A DNA stretch of 53,322 nucleotides from NCBI GenBank assembly GCA_001768555.1, contig MEOD01000068.1:22681-76002 (forward strand). Reading direction: 5' to 3'. This document shows, in pieces, positions 17,448 to 26,862 of this stretch; within the stretch, counting starts at the first letter, position 1; every line of letters begins with the position of its first letter. Below the pieces are notes generated by a model. That model did no database searches. It had not been told where the DNA came from and saw only the letters and a program-made list of their open reading frames with translations. The translations under genes and the position numbers were made by a program. This DNA comes from Bacteroidetes bacterium GWF2_29_10. GTDB lineage: Bacteria; Bacteroidota; Bacteroidia; Bacteroidales; GWE2-29-8.

Positions 17448-18137
17448 TTATATATTTAGATTATTAGCTACACTGTCCTTAATTAAACTATTAACATAGT
17501 TTATAATTATATCAGAATAATTTTGTATAGCTAAATCAACTTCCCATTTTTCTTTATTTCGTTCGCCAATATAATTTGAAATAGCTCTAATCTGTATGCT
17601 TTTAATTTTTTCATTTTTAGCAATATAAGCTACAGCATATCCTTCCATTGTTTCAATATCGGGGTTATATATTTTAGTCCAATTATTTATAATTTCTTTT
17701 TTTGCCGAAACAGAATTCACTGTAATTCCAGTACATTTTTTAAGTATTTCAAAACTTTGGCTTATATTTTCGCTATCGTTTTCTATATATTGATTTTCAT
17801 CAAACATTAGCTCTTTAGCTGTTTTAAATGAATTTTCGTCAATAACACCAAAATCAGCCAGTATCTCGTTTTTGACAAAAACAGGCTCTCCTAATTTTAT
17901 ATTTTTATTAAAAGCGCCAGCAATTCCAGCATTTAGTATGAGGTTATAGTTATCTGCATATTTTGTTAGTTTATATGTAGTATTAACGATGCCTATGCCA
18001 GTAATTAATATATCTATGTTTATTTTTTCGCTTTCTACAATATTAATTAAATTAGCATTATTCTTGTAATCTGGGTTATATGTTTTTAAAATATATTCAG
18101 CTTCTTTGAATGTTGCAAAGACAATAATTATTTTCAT
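17448..18137 (-). CDS. mqnB: Futalosine hydrolase
   Basis: Cleaves the base from futalosine to give dehypoxanthine futalosine in the alternative menaquinone pathway. This 229-residue protein has the nucleoside-phosphorylase/hydrolase fold: ITGIGIVNTTY near 50, NAGIAGAF near 82, then GEPVFVKNEILADFGV, the substrate-binding METMEGYAVAYIA near 158, and the MqnB-typical RAISNYIGERNKEKW near 182. The last block separates it from MTA/SAH nucleosidases. It suggests respiration through futalosine-derived menaquinone, but no other mqn gene is in the window. A TAAATTTG element at 18160-18167 (- strand) may be its -7 box. Confidence 0.88.
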   Translation of the reverse strand: MKIIIVFATFKEAEYILKTYNPDYKNNANLINIVESEKINIDILITGIGIVNTTYKLTKYADNYNLILNAGIAGAFNKNIKLGEPVFVKNEILADFGVIDENSFKTAKELMFDENQYIENDSENISQSFEILKKCTGITVNSVSAKKEIINNWTKIYNPDIETMEGYAVAYIAKNEKIKSIQIRAISNYIGERNKEKWEVDLAIQNYSDIIINYVNSLIKDSVANNLNI

Positions 18138-18159
18138 AATCTTTAAATTTAGTAGAGGT

Positions 18160-18167
18160 CAAATTTA
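18160..18167 (-). promoter_or_regulatory. Possible -7 promoter element for mqnB
   Basis: TAAATTTG on the - strand, 22 bp upstream of the mqnB ATG, matches TAnnTTTG. No -33 TTG is seen at the right distance. Confidence 0.4.
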
Positions 18168-18296
18168 ATAATATTTCTTTAATTGAATAGTTTCCATTGT
18201 AGTTCTCTATTTTAAGGCGTAAAACATTAAAAATATAGCAATTAAAAATAAATTTTTTGTTTTAAAATAGATTAGTACTTTTTTCGTTAATTTATG

Positions 18297-18304
18297 TATA
18301 TTTG
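18297..18304 (+). promoter_or_regulatory. -7 promoter element upstream of the Nif3-like gene
   Basis: TATATTTG matches TAnnTTTG and lies 34 bp before ATG 18339. It overlaps the start of the longest open frame (18294), which supports the later start. No clear -33 TTG. Confidence 0.45.
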
Positions 18305-18338
18305 TTGCAGAAAGTTACATTATAATAAAGTCGTCTTT

Positions 18339-19439
18339 ATGTTAAAATTGCGAAGTGTAATAAATGAAATGGAACATGTATTTCCATTACAATTACAAGA
18401 GGAATATGATAATTCCGGCTTGCAAGTTGGAGATTACAATATTAAATTAGAAGGTATCTTAATTACGCTAGATTGTACGCTAGAAACAATAAAAGAAGCG
18501 AAAGAAAAAGGTTGTAATCTTATAATATCACACCATCCGTTGATTTTTAAATCGCTTAAGCAGTTATCACCTCAAAATGAAATAGGAAAAATAATATTTG
18601 AAGCAATCAAAAATAATATAGCTATTTACTCTGTTCATACAAATGCGGATAATTCAATAAATGGGGTCAATAATAAAATAGCAGAAAAGATAGGTCTTAA
18701 AGATATTTCTATATTATCATCTACAAGAAGTATGCTAAGAAAATTAGTAACTTACTGTCCTTTATCGGACAGTGAACAGGTTAGGCAATCTTTATTTGAA
18801 GCAGGAGGAGGATGTATAGGTAATTACGATTCATGTAGTTTTAATGTTGAAGGCATCGGTACTTTTAAAGGAAATGATTTGAGCACACCCTTTGTTGGAG
18901 AAAAAAACATATTGCATAAAGAAAAAGAGGAAAGAATAGAACTTATTTATCCTTTTTACAAAGAAATAGAATTAATAAATGCATTAAAAAAAACACATCC
19001 ATATGAGGAGGTTGCTTATGATATATATAAACTAGAAAATAATTTTGATAATGTAGGCTCTGGCTTAATAGGCAAACTAGAGAATCATACAGATGCTAAA
19101 TCTTTTTTAAATAAGATAAAAGAAATATTTAATGTTCCACATATAAAATATAGTGGAGAAATAACTAAAAAGAACATACAAAAAGTTGCACTTTGTGGAG
19201 GGAGTGGTTCCTTTTTAATAAAAGAAGCAAAACGACAAGGTGCAGAAATTTTTCTTACTGGCGATATAAAATATCATGATTTTTTTGAGTTTACAAATCA
19301 ATTTATAATAGCAGATATAGGACATTATGAAAGTGAGCAATTTACAAAAGAATTAATTTATGAAATTTTAATTAAAAAATTTCCTACATTTGCAATTTAC
19401 TTATCGGAAGTAAATACAAATCCGATAAAGGTCTTCTAA
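18339..19439 (+). CDS. Nif3-like dinuclear metal-centre hexameric protein
   Basis: 366 residues from ATG 18339, where the family's usual start (LRSVINEMEHVFPLQLQEEY) begins. An in-frame start at 18294 would overlap the likely promoter. Metal ligands are visible as SHHPLIFK (His65, His66), HTNADNS near 106, and the C-terminal GHYESEQ. A PII-like insert over about 120-245 (KLVTYCPLSDSEQVRQSLFEAGGG) makes it the long YqfO-type form. Members have been linked to GTP cyclohydrolase type 1 or to metal chaperoning; the true role is unsettled. The zinc-ribbon gene follows 36 bp on, a conserved pair in Bacteroidota. Confidence 0.92.
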   Translation: MLKLRSVINEMEHVFPLQLQEEYDNSGLQVGDYNIKLEGILITLDCTLETIKEAKEKGCNLIISHHPLIFKSLKQLSPQNEIGKIIFEAIKNNIAIYSVHTNADNSINGVNNKIAEKIGLKDISILSSTRSMLRKLVTYCPLSDSEQVRQSLFEAGGGCIGNYDSCSFNVEGIGTFKGNDLSTPFVGEKNILHKEKEERIELIYPFYKEIELINALKKTHPYEEVAYDIYKLENNFDNVGSGLIGKLENHTDAKSFLNKIKEIFNVPHIKYSGEITKKNIQKVALCGGSGSFLIKEAKRQGAEIFLTGDIKYHDFFEFTNQFIIADIGHYESEQFTKELIYEILIKKFPTFAIYLSEVNTNPIKVF

Positions 19440-19475
19440 ATGATTAAAATAAAAGAACTTAGTAATTTTTAAACT

Positions 19476-20246
19476 ATGAGTAAAATAAAAGAAAAAGGTG
19501 AATCAGGAATTGATGTAACAATAGAAAAGAAATTAACCGCCTTATTAAAACTTCAACATATTGATTCGGAAATTGATAAAATACAAATAATAAGAGGCGA
19601 ATTACCACTTGAGGTTCAAGATTTGGAAGATGAAATACATGGAATAGAAACTCGATTAGATAAGTACAAAGGAGAACTTAAAGAATTAGAAAAAAATATT
19701 TCAGAAAAAAAAGCAGAAATAAAAAATTCAAATTCTTTAATAAAAAAATACGAAACACAGTTAACTGATGTTAAAAATAATAGAGAGTATGATTCTTTAA
19801 ACAAGGAAGTTGAGTATCAAAACTTAGAAATACTATTAGCCGACAAAAGAATTAAAGAATATAATGTTTCAATAGAGCAAAAAAATGCCATAATAGAAGA
19901 TATAACAAAGAAACACAACGAATTAGCAAAACATTTCAAGCAAAAAAAGAAAGAATTGGCTGATATAATGGAAGAAACCGAAAAGGATGAAAAACGATTA
20001 TTAGAACAATCTCAGGAAAATGAAAAACATGTTGATGATAGATTGAAATATGCTTACCAAAGAATAAGAAAAAATTTCAAGAATGGGTTAGCGGTAGTTA
20101 GCATAGAAAGAGATTCATGTGGTGGTTGTTTTAATCGTATTCCCCCACAAAGGAAAATAGAAATAGCTCAAAGAAAGAAAATAATTGTTTGTGAATATTG
20201 TGGAAGGATACTAGTTGATAATGATTTAGCTGATAATGTTAAATAA
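19476..20246 (+). CDS. Coiled-coil protein with C-terminal zinc ribbon (COG1579 type)
   Basis: A 256-residue protein. Residues 15-205 form a long charged coiled coil (e.g. EDEIHGIETRLDKYKGELKE). The C-terminus has a zinc ribbon with C215-G-G-C218 (CGGCFNRIPPQ) and C239-E-Y-C242. This is the known layout of the family, thought to bind nucleic acid, though the target is unknown. It sits directly behind the Nif3-like gene, so the two are probably one operon and may work together. Confidence 0.9.
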   Translation: MSKIKEKGESGIDVTIEKKLTALLKLQHIDSEIDKIQIIRGELPLEVQDLEDEIHGIETRLDKYKGELKELEKNISEKKAEIKNSNSLIKKYETQLTDVKNNREYDSLNKEVEYQNLEILLADKRIKEYNVSIEQKNAIIEDITKKHNELAKHFKQKKKELADIMEETEKDEKRLLEQSQENEKHVDDRLKYAYQRIRKNFKNGLAVVSIERDSCGGCFNRIPPQRKIEIAQRKKIIVCEYCGRILVDNDLADNVK

Positions 20247-20354
20247 TTATTCTTAATGTATGGTTCTAAATATTTATTTTGCATAAAGCAAAAGTTAGTT
20301 TTTAGAACTTTCTTTAATTATTCTGCTTTTATTTTGTAAATTAACATTTGTATT

Positions 20355-21869
20355 ATGATAAAAAGATATTCTGTTATATTTCTTTTATCATTAATATTTC
20401 ATGTTTCATTTGGGAATTCTTCAATATATTTTAATAGTAATTGTAAAGAAATATACAATAACACAATTAATCTTAATTTTGAATTAGCGCAACAACTAAT
20501 AGAAAGAGAGAGGGCATTATCTAATAATTCTAATTTTGCATTAGATTATTTAGAATGTTTTAATTTATACATCAAAATACTAGTTAGTGAAGATAAATCC
20601 ACGTATTCTTTATTTCTTCAAAAGCGAGATGCCTTTTTAGATAATATTGAAGAAAATCTCATAGAAACAGACCCCTATTACAATTATTACATAACAGACG
20701 TATATATACAGTCTAGTTTTTTAAGATTTCGTTTTAATGAAAAGATAAAAGCTGCATATGATGTCATAAAAGCAAACAAATATTTAACTTATAACTTATC
20801 TAATCACCCCAATTTTATATATAACTATAAATGCAAAGGAATTATATCTTTTATGACAGGATTAATTCCTGATGAATATAAATGGGTCACAAATATTATT
20901 TCGGTTAATCCAGACATTGATAAAGGTATAAGCTATTTATATAAATTTTACGAGCAGACCAATAATCAAGATTTTACATATTTAAAAACAGAAGCCTTAT
21001 TTTTACTATCAAACATGCTTGCCAAGACGAATAAAGATTTCGATCCAAATATTTTTAAATATTTCAAATTATCCATAGAAAAAGGAGAAACAAACCCCTT
21101 ATTATTTTACTCCTACATTTCTTATTTAAAAAAATATAGAAAAAATGAAGACATTCTTTATTTATCTAACAATTTATTCTTTGACAAGTTTGCAAAAAAA
21201 TTTCCATATTTATTTTATTATATAGGTGTTGCAAACATGAACCAATTAGATGCAAAAAAGTCCATTTTTTTCTTTGAAAAATATTTAACATATAAATTAA
21301 ATAATAATTATACTAAATCAACTTATCAAAAGATTGCATGGGTATATTTGTTAAATAATGATACTGCTAATTATATTAATAGCCTAAATAAGATAAAAAG
21401 ATTTAATTACATTTCAATATTAGAAGAAGACAAAAATGCAGAAATATATTTATATGAATTGTCATCGAAAAAATACCCTAATATAAATTTACTTAAATCA
21501 AGAGTTCTTTTTGATGGAGGTTATTACACCCAATCCCTAAAAAACATTGCAACAAGGCAAGTATTTGAAAGTCTAAAAAATAATGATGAAAAAATTGAAT
21601 ATTATTACAGACAAGCACAAAACTATAGATATTTAGATAAAACAGATCTGGCAATAGAATACTTTAATTTAGCAACATCAAACTCAAACAATTCAAGCAA
21701 CTTTGTAGTAGCAAATTCTTATCTAAGTATGGGGGAAATATATTATAAGCAAAAATTATTTAACCAAGCTGAAAGCAATTTAAAAAAATGCCTAAAAGAA
21801 AATCCAAATCAATACAAATACAGCATTCATCAAAAAGCAAAATATTATTTAAAACATCTGACAGACTAA
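20355..21869 (+). CDS. Exported tetratricopeptide-repeat protein, function unknown
   Basis: A 504-residue protein with a signal peptide (YSVIFLLSLIFHVSFGNS). It is alpha-helical throughout. TPR-like helices are clearest near 290-330 (FYYIGVANMNQLDAKKSIFFFEKYL) and at the C-terminus (YYRQAQNYRYLDKTDLAIEYFNLA; SYLSMGEIYYKQKLFNQAESNLKKCL). A central GIISFMTGLIPDEYKWV block occurs in a group of Bacteroidota TPR proteins that I cannot name more exactly. It probably works in the periplasm as a scaffold. No partner is evident; the gaps to both neighbours exceed 100 bp. Confidence 0.75.
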   Translation: MIKRYSVIFLLSLIFHVSFGNSSIYFNSNCKEIYNNTINLNFELAQQLIERERALSNNSNFALDYLECFNLYIKILVSEDKSTYSLFLQKRDAFLDNIEENLIETDPYYNYYITDVYIQSSFLRFRFNEKIKAAYDVIKANKYLTYNLSNHPNFIYNYKCKGIISFMTGLIPDEYKWVTNIISVNPDIDKGISYLYKFYEQTNNQDFTYLKTEALFLLSNMLAKTNKDFDPNIFKYFKLSIEKGETNPLLFYSYISYLKKYRKNEDILYLSNNLFFDKFAKKFPYLFYYIGVANMNQLDAKKSIFFFEKYLTYKLNNNYTKSTYQKIAWVYLLNNDTANYINSLNKIKRFNYISILEEDKNAEIYLYELSSKKYPNINLLKSRVLFDGGYYTQSLKNIATRQVFESLKNNDEKIEYYYRQAQNYRYLDKTDLAIEYFNLATSNSNNSSNFVVANSYLSMGEIYYKQKLFNQAESNLKKCLKENPNQYKYSIHQKAKYYLKHLTD

Positions 21870-22056
21870 ATGTTATAATTAAATAAGTATTTACAAATAG
21901 AGTATTTGCTAATTATTTAATATTTTTTGTTATAATGAACTCTAATCATCAATAAATTAGAAGTTACAAAAAATTGTTTTCTTTATTTTATTATTTTTTA
22001 TATTACTGGTTATTAGTGTTTTTGTTATTTTTATTATTTTTAGAAAAATAAAAAAA

Positions 22057-22086
22057 TTGAAAATTAATAATAGTTTTTTATATTTG
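22057..22086 (+). promoter_or_regulatory. Promoter of secDF
   Basis: TTG at 22057-22059, 19 bp spacer, TATATTTG at 22079-22086. This is an exact fit to TTG-N19-TAnnTTTG. It leaves an mRNA leader of about 40 nt before ATG 22133. Confidence 0.75.
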
Positions 22087-22132
22087 CACCTCTAAAATAA
22101 AATTAACATTAATATATCGAAAATTAATTATT

Positions 22133-25100
22133 ATGCAAAATAAAGGAGCAATTAAGCTATTCGGGATAATATTGGCTTTAGTATGTTTTTATCAATTAAC
22201 TTTTACATACTGTACGAGACAAGTTGAGAAACAAGCAAAAGAATATGCAAACAGTACAGAAGTTCAAAGTTTAGCAAAAGAATTATCAAAAGGAAATATT
22301 GGCAAGGAAACGTTTTTGAAAGATTCAATTATATCTTCAAGAGAGCGTTATTACTTAGATTCAGTAGCAAGTGAACCTACATATAATTTGTTAATAAAAA
22401 AGTACACTTATCAAGAATGTAAAGAGAGAGAGCTTAATTTAGGTCTTGACCTAAAAGGTGGGATGAACGTTACAATGGAGGTTTCTATTGTTGATATAGT
22501 AAAAGTAATGTCAAACAATAGTAAAGATATAACATTCAACAAGGCAATAACAAGAGCTGTAGAAATGCAAAGTGAGACTCGTTATAGTGGAAAGGACTTT
22601 GTTACATTGTTTGCAACAGCTTTCAATGAAATAGATCCAAATGCAAAGCTATCCTCAATTTTCAGCACAATGGAATTGAAAGATAAAATTTCATACAATA
22701 GTACTAATGAAGACGTAATAAAAGTAATAAGGCTTGAAGCTGAAGGCGCAATAGATCGTACATTTAATATATTGCGAACAAGAATAGATAGATTTGGAGT
22801 AACACAACCAAATATTCAAAAACTACAATCAACAGGTCGTATTTTAATCGAATTACCTGGAGTTAAAGAACCTGAAAGAGTTAGGAAACTTTTACAAGGA
22901 ACAGCAATGTTAGAATTTTGGGAAACATACGACTTTGCAGAATTGTATCAAAATTTTGCAGATGCAAACAAATTTCTTAATTCAGTTAATAAAACTGATT
23001 CTGAAACATTATCAACAGATTCATTAAACACAGGTACAGATAGTACAATAAATGCTAGCACAGACACAAGTGTTTCTTCTTTAGAACAAAAATTAGGAGA
23101 GTCGTCAAAAACTCCTAAAGATATTACTAACATGTCTGCTGAAGATAAAGAAATGAACGATTATTCAAAAGAGAATCCTTTGTTTGCTGTTTTACGACCA
23201 AATTTAACACAAGATTCTAAAACAGGTAATTATATGCCAGGCAATGGTCCTGTAGTAGGCTATGTAGCAATAAAAGACACATCAAAGGTAAATAAATATC
23301 TTAGAATAAATAACATAAAGAATTTATTTCCTCGTAATTTAAAATTAGCTTGGACAATAAAACCTTATGACAAAGAAGGCAAATACGTTCAACTTATAGC
23401 ATTAAAAATAACAAGTAGAGACGGAAGTGCCCCATTAGGAGGTGATGTAATAACAGACGCTCGTCAAGACATGAGTCAAAATCAACAAAATGAAATTTCA
23501 ATGTCAATGAATAACGAAGGAGCAAGAATCTGGAAACGTTTGACAAGTGAAAATATAGGAAAAAGCATAGCTATAGTTCTTGATGATTATGTATATTCAT
23601 TTCCAACAGTTCAAAATGAGATTCCTAACGGACGTTCATCAATTACAGGACAATTTGATTTAAATGAAGCGAAAGACTTAGCAAATGTATTGAAAGCAGG
23701 AAAACTTCCGGCACCAGCAAGAATAGTTGAAGAAGCGATTGTAGGACCATCATTAGGAAGAGAAACTATAAATACAGGAATAATATCATTTATAATAGCT
23801 TTTTTCTTAGTTGTTATATTTATGGGATTATATTATAATACTGGTGGTTGGGTTGCTAATATAGCATTACTTGCCAACGTTTTTTTAATGATGGGAATTT
23901 TAGCTTCTTTAGGAGCTGTATTAACTTTACCTGGAATAGCAGGGATTGTATTAACTTTAGGTATGGCGGTTGATGCAAACATCATCATTTATGAGAGAAT
24001 GCGAGAAGAATTAGCAGAAGGTAAAGGAATGCGTTTAGCAATAGAAGATGGATATAAGCATTCTTATTCTGCAATTATTGACTCCAACGTAACAACCATT
24101 TTATCAGCAATAGTATTATATATATTTGGTTCAGGTCCTGTTCAAGGATTTGCTACAACTTTAATTATAGGTATTTTAACAACATTGTTTACAGCATTAT
24201 TATTATCAAGATTAATATTCGAATGGATGTTAAACAGAAATATGAATATAAAAGTTGACAATAAATTCACAGCAAATGCTTATAAAAAAATACGCTTAGA
24301 CTTTTTAAAAAATAGAAAGGTTTATTATGTAATATCTTCTATTCTAATTGTAATTAGTTTAACATCTATCTTCACAAGAGGATTTAATCTTGGAGTTGAT
24401 TTTACAGGAGGTAGAACATATATAGTAAGATTCCATGAAGATGTAAAATCATCAGAATTAGCATCTCATTTGTCTCGTCCATTAAGCAATGCAGAAGTAA
24501 AAACATTTGGTAGTAATAACCAAATGAAAATAACAACAAAATACCTTATCAATGATAATTCCATAGATGCAGATAATAAGGTTGAACAAACACTTATTAA
24601 TTCATTAAATGAAAATCCAATTTATGCTAAATCGGAGATAATGAGTTCACAAAAAGTAGGACCAACAGTTGCCGCAGATATGATATACAAAGCCATTTGG
24701 TCAATACTTTTGGCAATAATAATTATCTTTTTATATATATTCATAAGATTTAATAGCTGGAAATATGCAATAGGAGCAATAGGCGCGCTTGTTCATGACA
24801 CTACCATAGTAATTGGTGCTTATTCTTTATTTTATAGTATAATGCCATTTTCACTTGAAGTAGATTTATCATTTATAGCAGCAATATTAACAGTTGTAGG
24901 GTTCTCAATTAATGATACAGTTATTATCTTTGATAGGATACGTGAACATTTAGATTTACACAAGAAAGAAAGCTTATACAATAATATTAACAATGCAATA
25001 AATGCAACTTTAAGTAGAACAATTAACACCGTATTAACAGTACTGTTAGTTTTAGCTACCATTTTCTTCTTTGGAAGTGAAGTTATAAGAGGATTTATTT

Positions 25101-25222
25101 TTGCAATGTTATTAGGAATGATTGTAGGAACTTATTCTTCTATATGCAATGCTTCTCCAATTTCTTATGACATAATTATGTGGTTAGATAAAAAGAAAAA
25201 AGGAAAAGAATTATCAAAGTAA
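22133..25222 (+). CDS. secDF: Protein translocase subunit SecDF (fused)
   Basis: A 1029-residue fusion of SecD and SecF, which uses proton motive force to pull exported proteins across the inner membrane. Landmarks in order are TM1 (KLFGIILALVCFYQLTF), the D1 motif LNLGLDLKGGMNVTMEV near 102, a large periplasmic region up to ~540, GMAVDANIIIYERMREELAEG near 609 in the SecD TM bundle, then GVDFTGGRTYIVRFH near 753 and VVGFSINDTVIIFDRIREH in SecF. A Ser/Thr/Asp-rich insert near 285-330 is a variable linker. It supports the Sec export on which the BAM and T9SS clients in this window depend. Confidence 0.97.
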   Translation: MQNKGAIKLFGIILALVCFYQLTFTYCTRQVEKQAKEYANSTEVQSLAKELSKGNIGKETFLKDSIISSRERYYLDSVASEPTYNLLIKKYTYQECKERELNLGLDLKGGMNVTMEVSIVDIVKVMSNNSKDITFNKAITRAVEMQSETRYSGKDFVTLFATAFNEIDPNAKLSSIFSTMELKDKISYNSTNEDVIKVIRLEAEGAIDRTFNILRTRIDRFGVTQPNIQKLQSTGRILIELPGVKEPERVRKLLQGTAMLEFWETYDFAELYQNFADANKFLNSVNKTDSETLSTDSLNTGTDSTINASTDTSVSSLEQKLGESSKTPKDITNMSAEDKEMNDYSKENPLFAVLRPNLTQDSKTGNYMPGNGPVVGYVAIKDTSKVNKYLRINNIKNLFPRNLKLAWTIKPYDKEGKYVQLIALKITSRDGSAPLGGDVITDARQDMSQNQQNEISMSMNNEGARIWKRLTSENIGKSIAIVLDDYVYSFPTVQNEIPNGRSSITGQFDLNEAKDLANVLKAGKLPAPARIVEEAIVGPSLGRETINTGIISFIIAFFLVVIFMGLYYNTGGWVANIALLANVFLMMGILASLGAVLTLPGIAGIVLTLGMAVDANIIIYERMREELAEGKGMRLAIEDGYKHSYSAIIDSNVTTILSAIVLYIFGSGPVQGFATTLIIGILTTLFTALLLSRLIFEWMLNRNMNIKVDNKFTANAYKKIRLDFLKNRKVYYVISSILIVISLTSIFTRGFNLGVDFTGGRTYIVRFHEDVKSSELASHLSRPLSNAEVKTFGSNNQMKITTKYLINDNSIDADNKVEQTLINSLNENPIYAKSEIMSSQKVGPTVAADMIYKAIWSILLAIIIIFLYIFIRFNSWKYAIGAIGALVHDTTIVIGAYSLFYSIMPFSLEVDLSFIAAILTVVGFSINDTVIIFDRIREHLDLHKKESLYNNINNAINATLSRTINTVLTVLLVLATIFFFGSEVIRGFIFAMLLGMIVGTYSSICNASPISYDIIMWLDKKKKGKELSK

Positions 25223-25246
25223 AAAAATTAAAAATATCAAAAAAAA

Positions 25247-25269
25247 AGCTGTAATATTAAATTACAGCT
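25247..25269 (+). terminator. Rho-independent terminator after secDF
   Basis: Stem AGCTGTAAT / ATTACAGCT with a 5-nt loop, extended by A/T pairs, followed by eight or more T. It lies 25 bp after the secDF stop. Confidence 0.9.
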
Positions 25270-25337
25270 TTTTTTTTGATATTTTACGATTTATAGATTA
25301 CTTTTACAGCCTATTAATAATTTAAAGTAAGATATAG

Positions 25338-26843
25338 ATGCCAATATTAAATTCTTTAGTTTCTTGGATAATTAAGCAAAGAATTCATCAAATAGACTTC
25401 TTTAAAAAATATCCAGTAGAAGTTCAGAATGAATGGATTGGAAATTTAATAGACACTGCAAAAAACACTGAATGGGGAAAAAAATACGACTATAAAAGTA
25501 TTCGAACAATAACAGAATTTAAGGAAAGAGTCCCCGTATTAGATTATGAAGGAATAAAACCATACATAAACAGACAAATAAAAGGCGAACAAAATATATT
25601 ATGGCCATCCAAAGTAAAATGGTTTGCAAAATCATCAGGAACAACAAATGATAAAAGTAAGTTCATTCCAGTAACAACAGAATCATTAGAAGAATGTCAT
25701 TTTAAAGGTGGAAAAGACTTGTTTTCTATTTACTGCCACAACCAACCTGAATCAAAACTATTTGAAGGTAAAGCATTAACATTAGGAGGTAGTCATCAAA
25801 TAAACAATTTATCAAGTGATTCATTCTACGGCGATTTATCTGCAATACTAATACAAAATCTTCCTTTTTGGGCTGAGTTTTATAGGACACCTAATATAGA
25901 AATAAGCTTAATGCATGAATGGGAAGAAAAGATAGAAAAAATGATTCATGTAACATCAAAAGAAAATGTAACAAATATAGCTGGAGTTCCTTCTTGGATG
26001 TTAGTCTTAATAAAAGGTATATTAGATTATACTGGACAAGATTGCTTAACAAAAGTATGGCCAAACTTAGAGTTAATTATACATGGAGGAGTAAACTTTG
26101 AACCATACAAAGCCCAGTTTGAATCTTGCATAAAAAAGAAAATAAACTACTTAGAAACATACAATGCATCAGAAGGATTTTTTGGCATTCAAGATGAACC
26201 CGATTCTCAAGACTTGTTACTAATGTTAGATTATGGGGTTTTTTATGAATTTATCCCTATGGAGGATTTTGATAAAGGGAATCTAAAAACTATAGGATTA
26301 GAAGAAGTTGAACTAAATAAAAACTACGCATTAGTAATTTCAACTAATTCAGGATTGTGGCGATATTTAATAGGAGATACCATTCGTTTTCATTCTTTAA
26401 ACCCTTTTAGAATAAGAATTACAGGACGAACGAAAAATTTCATAAATGCATTTGGGGAAGAATTAATTATAGAGAATGTAGAAAAAGCAATAGCAATAGC
26501 ATCTTTAAAAACAGAATGTTTGATTAAAGAATACACTGTCGCTCCTTTATATTTTTCCGACAAATCACAAGGAGCTCACGAATGGCTTATTGAGTTTGAA
26601 AAAGAACCTGAGAATATTGATTACTTTGCAGAAGTACTAGACAATGCTCTAAAATCATTAAATTCAGATTATGAAGCAAAACGCTATCATAATATGATAT
26701 TAAAAGAACCATTAATAAGAATAGTCCGTGAAGACACTTTTTTTAAATGGCTTAAAAACAACGGAAAACTAGGAGGTCAGCATAAAGTTCCTCGCCTATA
26801 CAATAGCAGAAAATACATAGATGAAATAATGTCTTTTATATAA
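25338..26843 (+). CDS. GH3-family acyl-adenylating enzyme
   Basis: A 501-residue protein of the GH3 family, best known from plants, where members join amino acids to jasmonate or auxin by acyl adenylation. Motifs are WFAKSSGTTNDKSKFIPVT near 95-110 (ATP-binding loop), YNASEGFFGIQ near 275, GVFYEFIP near 300, and SGLWRYLIGDTIRF near 340. All adenylation motifs look intact. The substrate in bacteria is unknown, and no biosynthetic neighbours hint at it. It stands alone between the secDF terminator and the convergent M16 genes. The family is common in Bacteroidota. Confidence 0.9.
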   Translation: MPILNSLVSWIIKQRIHQIDFFKKYPVEVQNEWIGNLIDTAKNTEWGKKYDYKSIRTITEFKERVPVLDYEGIKPYINRQIKGEQNILWPSKVKWFAKSSGTTNDKSKFIPVTTESLEECHFKGGKDLFSIYCHNQPESKLFEGKALTLGGSHQINNLSSDSFYGDLSAILIQNLPFWAEFYRTPNIEISLMHEWEEKIEKMIHVTSKENVTNIAGVPSWMLVLIKGILDYTGQDCLTKVWPNLELIIHGGVNFEPYKAQFESCIKKKINYLETYNASEGFFGIQDEPDSQDLLLMLDYGVFYEFIPMEDFDKGNLKTIGLEEVELNKNYALVISTNSGLWRYLIGDTIRFHSLNPFRIRITGRTKNFINAFGEELIIENVEKAIAIASLKTECLIKEYTVAPLYFSDKSQGAHEWLIEFEKEPENIDYFAEVLDNALKSLNSDYEAKRYHNMILKEPLIRIVREDTFFKWLKNNGKLGGQHKVPRLYNSRKYIDEIMSFI

Positions 26844-26862
26844 AACTTTACAAGGCTTCCAA

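Noticed and set aside
22100-22132. Riboswitch or long structured leader before secDF
   Set aside because: The leader is only about 40 nt and AT-rich, without a visible stable stem.
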